From Streptomyces tauricus (GTDB lineage: Bacteria; Actinomycetota; Actinomycetes; Streptomycetales; Streptomycetaceae), in the NCBI RefSeq assembly GCF_014650955.1, contig NZ_BMVY01000015.1, positions 123,238 to 187,237 on the forward strand: DNA of 64,000 bases, in the 5' to 3' direction. Below the pieces are notes generated by a model that saw only the letters and a list, made by a program, of their open reading frames with translations, did no database searches and had not been told where the DNA came from. Below are positions 33,784 through 40,547 of the stretch, in pieces. Both the position numbers and the translations under genes were made by a program. Numbering within the stretch: position 1 is the stretch's first letter; every line of letters begins with the position of its first letter.

Positions 33784-35907
33784 GTGGAGGTCGGAGAAGA
33801 CTTCGGGCCTTGGCTGGCCCGTCAGCTCCAGCTGACGAGGATGAAGCAGACGGAGCTGGCCGAGGCGGTGGGAGTGACCCGTGCCGCTGTCTCCGCGTGG
33901 ATCACCGGTCGGGCCGAGCCCCGGACCGAGACGATCAACAAGATTGCCGAAGCGCTCAAGTTGGACGTGGGTACGCTCCACACCCGCACCACCGACACCC
34001 TGGCCGGCCTCCCGATCACTTGGTACCACCGCCCCGGACACGCCGACGGCGGAAGGGAGTTCGGCAATGCTGCGGCCTTCGCCTTCGAGGCCGATCTGGA
34101 GGTCCTGGCCCGCGAGGCGACCCAGAACAGCCTGGACGAGCGTCGCAGGGAGAGCGAACAGCCGGTCCGTGTCCGCTACACCCTGAACGAGCTGACCGGC
34201 GAGACCCTGGCCCGATTCCGTACGGCCATCCGCTGGGACGACCTCTTCCCGCACTACGAGAGTGCCGCCGCGCAGGACCAGAAGGTCGGCCGTGTCATCA
34301 GCGCGGGGCTCCGTGAGATGTACGACCGCGACCGTCTGGTGCTGCTCCGGGTCGACGACTACAACGCGAGCGGTCTGACGGGCGACGACTACGCCGACGG
34401 TCGCTTCGCCGCTGTCGTGCGGCGCCAACTCGACAGCCGCAAGTCCGACTCGGGCGCCGGTGGCTCCTACGGCTTGGGCAAGGCCACCCTGTGGGCGACC
34501 AGCCGGCTCGGCCTCGTCCTCATCAACTCCACCCTCGCCGAGCCTCACGAGGGACGCACCGATCGACGGCTGATCGGGCGCCTCGACCTGCCGTGGCGCG
34601 AGGTGGACGGCAAGCCGTACGCCGGCCCCGCCTGGCTCGGTCGCCCCGACGCCGAGTCGGACAACGTGGACGTGGTGCGTTCCTGGTGGGCGGACGAGGA
34701 GACGGCCAAGAGCTTGCACCTCGATCGTGAGAGCGACGACCCCGGCACCTCTTTCCTCATCGTCGGGGCGCACGACGTCGCGAGCCTCGCGGGGGCCCGG
34801 CCCGACAGTGACCCGAGCGACGACGAGGACAGCCTGGAGCGCATGCACAAGCGGCTGGTCCAGGCGCTCGGCCGTAACTTCTGGGCGGCGATGACGACGG
34901 GCGGGGACCGGCAGCCGCTACTGGAGGCGTCGGTCCGGACCCAGCGCAACGGCGAGGAGTTTCTCAAGGAGGAGCGGGTCGACCCGGTGATCTACCAACC
35001 GGCGCGCTCGCGGGCCCTGCAGGCGTTCCTCGCGGGGAACACGGTGGAGCGGATCACCGAGGTCGGTCAGGTGGCCGCCGTCACGGTGCCGTTGAAGGTG
35101 CCGGACATCGCGGGACGCCCCGGCTCGGGCGGCGAACACCGAGCCGTGCTGCTCGTCACCGATGCCTCGGACCCCGACGGGAAGCCGAACCAGGTGACAG
35201 CGATGCGCGGCAACCGGATGACGGTCAGGACCAGCAGGGTCCCCGACCTTCCCCTGGGGACCGACCCGTTCCAGGCGGTCCTCCTCGCGGGGCGTGCCGC
35301 GGGCGAGGACTCTCCCTTCGCCGCGGAGGCCGAGGAGTTCCTGCGTACGTCGGAGCCACCCGAGCACAACAAGTGGAGCCAGACGGAGGAGTTGCGTATG
35401 CGCTACTCGCCGTCGGCCCACCGCCGGATCGCGGCGCTGACGACGGCGACGAACAAGGCCGTGAAGGAACTGGTCGCCGTCCCGAAGGAGAAGAAGGACA
35501 GCACCGGCACCGGCAAGGTACGCAAGCGGCTGAAGGTCTCCGGCAAGGCTGCAGCCAAGGGCAACACGGCCGTGGCGCTGCCTAGGCTCGACGATCTCGA
35601 TGCCACGGTCGACGCCGACGGAGCGTGGCAGGTCACCGCCGAGGTGAAGGTGCCCACGGGCGGTGAGACCTGGCACATGAGCCCGGTCGCGAAGTTGGAT
35701 GTCCGGTCCGGTCCGCGACCGGTGGTGCGGTGGTCCGAACTCGTCGCGGTCAGCAACTGTGAAGTGGTGGACGGCGTCCTGCACTTCGCGCCCGGCGCGC
35801 GCCGCGCCTCCTTCCGGGGAGTCACCGACGTGTCCACGCACCCCGTACGGGCCGCGCTGACCGGTCTCGTCGTCGAGCTCCACACGGGCAGGGGAGACAG
35901 CGCATGA
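33784..35907 (+). CDS. XRE helix-turn-helix fused to GHKL-type ATPase
   Basis: Predicted 707-residue protein, first gene of unit B. Residues about 1-60 are an XRE helix-turn-helix (RMKQTELAEAVGVTRAAVSAWITGRAEPRTETINKIAEAL). Residues about 90-260 show GHKL ATPase motifs: N-box EVLAREATQNSLDERR, the D-box RVDDYNASGL, and the lid GAGGSYGLGKATLWATS. The rest is a ~400 residue region with no recognised motif, including a basic linker (KEKKDSTGTGKVRKRLKVSGKAAAKG). GTG 33784 follows GAGAGGGGGA. A direct fusion of DNA binding to a GHKL switch suggests that it both represses the locus and senses a signal such as phage DNA. The next gene overlaps by ATGA. Confidence 0.82.
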   Translation: MEVGEDFGPWLARQLQLTRMKQTELAEAVGVTRAAVSAWITGRAEPRTETINKIAEALKLDVGTLHTRTTDTLAGLPITWYHRPGHADGGREFGNAAAFAFEADLEVLAREATQNSLDERRRESEQPVRVRYTLNELTGETLARFRTAIRWDDLFPHYESAAAQDQKVGRVISAGLREMYDRDRLVLLRVDDYNASGLTGDDYADGRFAAVVRRQLDSRKSDSGAGGSYGLGKATLWATSRLGLVLINSTLAEPHEGRTDRRLIGRLDLPWREVDGKPYAGPAWLGRPDAESDNVDVVRSWWADEETAKSLHLDRESDDPGTSFLIVGAHDVASLAGARPDSDPSDDEDSLERMHKRLVQALGRNFWAAMTTGGDRQPLLEASVRTQRNGEEFLKEERVDPVIYQPARSRALQAFLAGNTVERITEVGQVAAVTVPLKVPDIAGRPGSGGEHRAVLLVTDASDPDGKPNQVTAMRGNRMTVRTSRVPDLPLGTDPFQAVLLAGRAAGEDSPFAAEAEEFLRTSEPPEHNKWSQTEELRMRYSPSAHRRIAALTTATNKAVKELVAVPKEKKDSTGTGKVRKRLKVSGKAAAKGNTAVALPRLDDLDATVDADGAWQVTAEVKVPTGGETWHMSPVAKLDVRSGPRPVVRWSELVAVSNCEVVDGVLHFAPGARRASFRGVTDVSTHPVRAALTGLVVELHTGRGDSA

Positions 35908-36896
35908 GGGCTTATCCGTACGCCCGCCCGTCCGGTCCCGTGACCCTGCGAGTCACGGCCGTACGGCTGAACGGTCCCGACGAGGCACGGGAGGATCTGG
36001 ACACCAAGGGTTACTCGGTCGTCGAGCAGGTCGTGGCTCTGGGACGTGCCGAACGCCCGGACTGGGAGACGGCCCGGCTCAAGCTGTCGGCGACCGTGCC
36101 GGCCCGGGAGATCGAGACCAAAGGACATTGGTCGGACCTGACCGTGGTCGCCGTCCTGACGGAGAAGGCCACCAACGCCCGAACCGTCGCCCGGTTGGAG
36201 CCGGAAGGATCGGACAAGCGGGAGTGGACGGGAACCGTCACGCTCGCCCGACCCGACCACCTGGACAGGGCGACGCTCTCCGTCCACGTGGTGGCCACGG
36301 TCGACGGCGTACCGGGTCGGATCATCGCCTCCTCCGAGCGGGACTGGATGGTCGACGTGACAGCCGACGTGCCGCTGCGGGACAGGCAGTTGGACGTCGT
36401 GACGGTCAGCTTCGCGCGCGCGGCCGAGTGGCTGCGACCCTTCCGGGACGCGCCCTGGATGGTGGACACCTCGGGACGGATGCCGACCGTCCGTCTGAAC
36501 ACCGACTTCGAGGGCCTCACCGCATTGGTGCAGGGAGCGGGCACCAAGGTCGAGAGCTTGGTGGGCGAGATGTTGCTCTCCCAGCTCTGCACCGACGTGT
36601 GGACCGCCGTGTTCCACACCGCCATCGGCGACCTGGAGATCGAGGACGACGGCACGCCGCTCCTCCCGCCCGACTGGCGGGGCGAGGTGCTGCGCGAGAT
36701 GTTGCCCGACGTCGTGCCCGGGCGCTCCGTCGAGGACGCGCTGCGCGAGGTGCACGCCCGACGTACCGGGGACGGGACCTGGGCCGAACTCCAGCCGCGT
36801 ATCCACTACGCCGCCACGCGCCGCGCCGAGGTACCCAAGGCGTTGGGCGAGACCGTCCGTGGCATCGAACGACTCGACCAGGAGGCCACCGCGTGA
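35904..36896 (+). CDS. Unknown protein of defence unit B
   Basis: Predicted 330-residue soluble protein. ATG 35904 overlaps the TGA of the XRE-GHKL gene, and its own TGA overlaps the next start (GTGA), so all three are translated as a unit. The first ~180 residues look beta-rich (VTLRVTAVRLNG, ARLKLSATVPAREIE, ATLSVHVVATVDG, LDVVTVSFARA). The second half is helical (VESLVGEMLLSQLCTDVWTAVFHTAI, WRGEVLREMLPDVVPGRSVEDALREV). No nuclease or nucleotide-binding motif is evident and no family is recognised. Obligate coupling to a GHKL ATPase makes it a likely effector or scaffold of that ATPase. Confidence 0.75.
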   Translation: MRAYPYARPSGPVTLRVTAVRLNGPDEAREDLDTKGYSVVEQVVALGRAERPDWETARLKLSATVPAREIETKGHWSDLTVVAVLTEKATNARTVARLEPEGSDKREWTGTVTLARPDHLDRATLSVHVVATVDGVPGRIIASSERDWMVDVTADVPLRDRQLDVVTVSFARAAEWLRPFRDAPWMVDTSGRMPTVRLNTDFEGLTALVQGAGTKVESLVGEMLLSQLCTDVWTAVFHTAIGDLEIEDDGTPLLPPDWRGEVLREMLPDVVPGRSVEDALREVHARRTGDGTWAELQPRIHYAATRRAEVPKALGETVRGIERLDQEATA

Positions 36897-37798
36897 CCGC
36901 AAGACCCGAGCACCTGCCGGAGCGGCTGGCGTTGCTCGCCGACATGCAGGCCGCCACGTACATCACCGAGGGCCTGCTCACGGGCCGCGAGGACGTGCCG
37001 TCGATCGCGTTGAACAAGGCCACGGAAGAACTGCCCGTCGACGACGCCCGGTTCCGCCTGCGACCGGTGCGGGACCTGATCGACGACGTCATGCACAAGT
37101 TCCGCGACGACGAGCGGCCCCCGACCGCGGCGGACGCCTGGCTGGCACCCCGCCTGCACGCCACGCTCAGGTTGACCCGGAGGGAGGCGGCGGACGCGCG
37201 GTTGTGGTCGTATCTGGCGCTCGGGGTGGCACCTGACTATGTCGTCCGGCGCCATCTGCCGGCGACGCCGAGGAAGGACGGCGGCGCGCCGAGCGTCGCC
37301 CGGGCCAGGTTCCGTGGCGTCCACTACACGCAGGCGTTCGCTCGGCTGTGGTGGACGGCGGAACTGTTCCGGAACGGCCCTGACTACGCACCCGTCGTGG
37401 TTGCGTGCGGGAATCAGGACATGCTCAACACTGCACTACGGATGGACGTCGTCGACCACCGTCCCACCGCCCTAGCTCTTGTCCGTCTCATCGAACGCGG
37501 GGTGATACGCACGGGCCGCGAGGCCAACGCGCTGGCCTCCGCGGTCAACGCGTCGGCAGCCACGCTGATGTACGACGTGGTCGCGCAGGACTCCGAGCGG
37601 GACGCGGAGCCTCTGCGTGACTGGATCGCGGCAGCGGAGGGAGCCTCCCCGGTCAGTCGGAACGCGTTGCCCGAGGGCCCGCAGGAGGAGCGTGCGCCTG
37701 AGAACTCGGTGGTGGTGCTGACCGACTACTTCGAAGGGCTCTACGCGGATGCTCCGGTGCGGGGCAGGGAGTTGGCATCTGACCCACCCGCGGGGTGA
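36893..37798 (+). CDS. Unknown protein of defence unit B, possibly DUF6339-like
   Basis: Predicted 301-residue soluble, largely helical protein; GTG 36893 overlaps the preceding stop. Features: FRLRPVRDLIDDVMHKFRDD, RLHATLRLTRREAADARLWSYLAL, then RFRGVHYTQAFARLWWTAELFRNG. The Arg/Trp-rich central block with R-R-E-A-x-D-x-R-L-W-x-Y resembles what I remember of DUF6339 proteins found in actinobacterial defence loci; this is a weak assignment from memory. No catalytic motif is seen. It ends 13 nt from the convergent methyltransferase gene, leaving no room for a separate terminator. Confidence 0.7.
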   Translation: MTARPEHLPERLALLADMQAATYITEGLLTGREDVPSIALNKATEELPVDDARFRLRPVRDLIDDVMHKFRDDERPPTAADAWLAPRLHATLRLTRREAADARLWSYLALGVAPDYVVRRHLPATPRKDGGAPSVARARFRGVHYTQAFARLWWTAELFRNGPDYAPVVVACGNQDMLNTALRMDVVDHRPTALALVRLIERGVIRTGREANALASAVNASAATLMYDVVAQDSERDAEPLRDWIAAAEGASPVSRNALPEGPQEERAPENSVVVLTDYFEGLYADAPVRGRELASDPPAG

Positions 37799-37811
37799 GC
37801 GCGGTGATTCC

Positions 37812-39101
37812 TCAACCAGCCTCGACGGTCGCATCACCGTGCTGGGACGGCGGCTTCCATTCCTGCAGGGCGGTGAACAAGGAATTGTCCGGCTTCCCCA
37901 GGCCTAGCGCGGTACTCAGGATGTGAACGGCGAGCCGTGGTGGGATCGCGTTACCGATCTGCTGGGCGCCGTCGGTCGATCGCCAGGGATACGCGGCCGG
38001 GAACGATTGCAGCAAGCCCGCTTCTCGGAGGGACAGTCGCTCCAATTCCTCGCCGATCTCCTTCCGACCGTCTCTGGTCTCCTTGAGGTGAAAGACGCGA
38101 TTGCGCCGGACCTTCCCGGTGACCGTTGCCGCCGGCTCCTCCGAAGTGCGGCGACCGCGTTTCTTGGGGTCACCGCCGGACCCGTAATTGGAGACCACCA
38201 CGAAGTCGGACGGACGATCGGGAAGGACGTCCTGCATCGCCGTCCACCCCTTCACGTCGTGCGTGAAGAGCGTGGACGGGGCGTCCGCTGCCTGCTCATC
38301 CTGTGTCGGAAGCCGTTCGACGCCGGGCCGGTAGAGCTGATGGGTCCGTTCGGGGAACGGCACCTTGCTGTCCACGCTGTCCGGGGCGTATCGAGCTATG
38401 AGCACCGCGCGCCGACGGGTCTGGGCAACGCCGTAGCACTCGGCTTGGAGGACGTGGGCGTCTGCGGCGTATCCGAGTGTCCTGAGGAGCTCGGCGTAAT
38501 GTTTCCAAACCGGTAGAACTGTCGGTACTTGTTCCAATACCACGACTTCGTACGGCTTTCGACGCTTGAGTTTCGCTTCCATGATCCAGCGCAAAGGCTG
38601 CAGCACGAGTCCGGTACGCGGGTCCGGAGCTTCGCCGGTGTCGTCCCTCACCTGCGTGGTCTCTTTCTGCACGTCTTCCCAGACGGCGTCGAAAGCCTCA
38701 GAGGTCCGCGGACTCGCCAGACGTGTCGCCAAACGCTTCACGTCTTCCAGCGCCTTATGACCTTCACGATTTCCGGCGACAGAAAACGTCTGGCACGGCG
38801 GGCCACCGGTGAGGACGTTCGCGTCCACCACCTGGGGGTCGCAGGGGCCGATCTCCGCTACATCCCGTTGCTCGGTGTGCTTGATCCCCGCCGCATCGCG
38901 CGTCGCACGTGTCGCGGCATCCCACTCCACCCCGATGCACTCCAATTCCATGATCGAAGCCGCGATGTCGAGTCCACCCGGCCCTGCGAAAAGGTCCACG
39001 ATGCGGACGTGCGCAGGGTCGAGTGGTGGGAGAGGTGCGTGGGTCATGAGGTCGAAGTGTAGCCGGCGTTGAAGATCGTCTTCTGTCGTAGTCAGGGTCA
39101 T
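37812..39101 (-). CDS. C5-cytosine DNA methyltransferase with altered ENV motif
   Basis: Predicted 429-residue Dcm-type methyltransferase, last gene of unit C. Motif I is DLFAGPGGLD. Motif IV, with the catalytic Cys, is intact (TGGPPCQTFSVAG). Motif VIII is AQTRRRAVLIA and motif X is QQIGNAIPPRLA. Motif VI, normally E-N-V, reads E-Q-V (VVLEQVPTVLP). The region between VIII and IX (about residues 260-360) should be the target-recognition domain. ATG 39101 is 13 nt after the preceding gene, and no strong ribosome binding site is present. The target sequence is unknown. It probably protects self DNA, perhaps as a pair with the next homologue. Confidence 0.9.
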   Translation of the reverse strand: MTLTTTEDDLQRRLHFDLMTHAPLPPLDPAHVRIVDLFAGPGGLDIAASIMELECIGVEWDAATRATRDAAGIKHTEQRDVAEIGPCDPQVVDANVLTGGPPCQTFSVAGNREGHKALEDVKRLATRLASPRTSEAFDAVWEDVQKETTQVRDDTGEAPDPRTGLVLQPLRWIMEAKLKRRKPYEVVVLEQVPTVLPVWKHYAELLRTLGYAADAHVLQAECYGVAQTRRRAVLIARYAPDSVDSKVPFPERTHQLYRPGVERLPTQDEQAADAPSTLFTHDVKGWTAMQDVLPDRPSDFVVVSNYGSGGDPKKRGRRTSEEPAATVTGKVRRNRVFHLKETRDGRKEIGEELERLSLREAGLLQSFPAAYPWRSTDGAQQIGNAIPPRLAVHILSTALGLGKPDNSLFTALQEWKPPSQHGDATVEAG

Positions 39102-39114
39102 CCGGCTTGAACTG

Positions 39115-40086
39115 TCAGACACCCAGCGCGGTGCGGATCGCCCGTCCCAACGCCCTGCCCACCGGTGGTGGCGACGCGTGGCCGATCTGGCGGTAGCGCT
39201 TCGTCTTCCCACCGGCGAAGACCCAGTCCTTCGGGAAGGACTGGAGGATCGCTGCCTGCTCGACCGTGATCTTCTTCAAGGGGGACATGGACGTGTCCGA
39301 CTCCTGGACCCCGTCCGGCCCCGGTACCTCATCGGCCAGTGCGTTGCCGTTGATCCCCATACGGGCCCACGCCTTCTTGCTGCCGGTCAGGCCCAGGTCG
39401 GCTCCGCCCCGGTTGTCCGATCCACCCACCAGGGTCGGCGCGACCTTGTCCGCCCGAGCCGACCACTCGTCGGCGCCCCGCCACCCCCGCGCGGACATCG
39501 ACGTGTGCAGGGCCTTACCCACGGACACGTGAGTGACCACCGTCGGCGCGGGAGCGACGAATCCGTCGGCGTACCGTTCCTTGAGAGCTACGAGCACGCC
39601 TTGCTTGCGGTCCTGCGGGACGCCGAAGTCGTAGGCGTTGAGTACGAACCAGTGGGATGCGTAGCCGAGGTGCTTCAGTTCGCCCTCGATGAAGGAGCGG
39701 ATCTCCAGGAAGTCGTCCGCCTCGATGAGCCCTGGGACGTTCTCGAGCAGGACGGCCCGAGGCTGGACGGCGTGCGCCAAGTAGATCGCTGCCTCCAGCA
39801 GACGGCGCTCGTCCCCGGTGTCCTCGCGCCTGGCGGTCGCGGACGACTTCACGCGTGGGAGGCCGGCGGAAAGGAGATCCACGTCATAGGTGCGCTGATG
39901 GTCCACCGGGTCGAAGTCCAGAAGATCTGTCTGCAGCACGTTCCAGGACGGACGGTTCAGCCGCAGCGTTTCGCACGCGTCCGGTTTCTGGTCCAGCAGA
40001 AGGACCGGCTCGAAGCCGGCCTGTTCCAGACCCAGAGCGAGGCCCCCGCCGCCCGAGCAGATGTCCACGAAAGTAGGAACGGTCAT
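39115..40086 (-). CDS. C5-cytosine methyltransferase homologue lacking the catalytic PCQ motif
   Basis: Predicted 323-residue protein with the Dcm fold but a broken active site. Motif I is good (FVDICSGGGGLALGLEQAG) and motif VI is the normal ENV (AVLLENVPGL). The motif IV loop, however, reads SAGLPRVKSSATARRE where active enzymes have PPCQ; the nucleotide sequence confirms Pro-Arg-Val and no Cys. Motif VIII is QDRKQ rather than QxRxR, and motif X is QIGHA rather than QIGNA. It is therefore predicted not to methylate alone. It sits between the intact-PCQ homologue and Vsr, and ATG overlaps the Vsr stop (ATGA). A regulatory or DNA-reading partner subunit is the simplest idea. Confidence 0.88.
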   Translation of the reverse strand: MTVPTFVDICSGGGGLALGLEQAGFEPVLLLDQKPDACETLRLNRPSWNVLQTDLLDFDPVDHQRTYDVDLLSAGLPRVKSSATARREDTGDERRLLEAAIYLAHAVQPRAVLLENVPGLIEADDFLEIRSFIEGELKHLGYASHWFVLNAYDFGVPQDRKQGVLVALKERYADGFVAPAPTVVTHVSVGKALHTSMSARGWRGADEWSARADKVAPTLVGGSDNRGGADLGLTGSKKAWARMGINGNALADEVPGPDGVQESDTSMSPLKKITVEQAAILQSFPKDWVFAGGKTKRYRQIGHASPPPVGRALGRAIRTALGV

Positions 40087-40532
40087 AACTCCCCCTGATC
40101 GTCACGCCGTCGATTCGTCCCGCACCGTTTCGCCACCGCCGCCACCCGCTCCGCCACGTCCCCCGGCACCTCGTGCTCCCAGAACCGCAGTACCGTCCAC
40201 CCCGAGGCCACCAGATGCCGCGTCGTCTCCGCGTCCCGGGCCATGTTGCGGTCCAGTTTCTCGCGCCACCACTCCGCGTTCGCCCTCGGCTGGGTCGCGT
40301 GCTGCGGGCAGCCGTGCCAGAAGCAGCCGTCCATGAAGACGGCGACCTTGGAGCGGGTGAAGGCGATGTCGATCGTGCGCCGGGACATCCCCGGGACCCG
40401 GACGTTGAGGCGGTACCGATGGCCCGCGGCATGGAGCAGCTTCCGCACGGCCACCTCGGGTGCGGTGTCCCGTCTCGCCTGTCGACTCATCCTCGCGGAG
40501 ACGGCGGGTGAGGACGGTTTCGCGGTGTTCAT
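40083..40532 (-). CDS. vsr: Very-short-patch-repair (Vsr) type endonuclease
   Basis: Predicted 149-residue Vsr homologue. Hallmarks: the opening MSRQARRDTAPEVAVRKLLHAAGHRYRL; the catalytic Asp in TIDIAFTRSKVAVF; the zinc/His motif DGCFWHGCPQH; and WWREKLDRNMARDAETTRHL ... GWTVLRFWEHE. Vsr nicks next to T:G mismatches that arise when 5-methylcytosine deaminates, so its place beside C5-methyltransferases makes sense. In MutL-type restriction modules a Vsr-like enzyme may instead be the restriction nuclease. The start is the ATG giving the family-like N-terminus. Only 15 nt separate it from the Z1 gene stop. Confidence 0.92.
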   Translation of the reverse strand: MNTAKPSSPAVSARMSRQARRDTAPEVAVRKLLHAAGHRYRLNVRVPGMSRRTIDIAFTRSKVAVFMDGCFWHGCPQHATQPRANAEWWREKLDRNMARDAETTRHLVASGWTVLRFWEHEVPGDVAERVAAVAKRCGTNRRRDDQGEL

Positions 40533-40547
40533 GGACGTTTCCCATGC

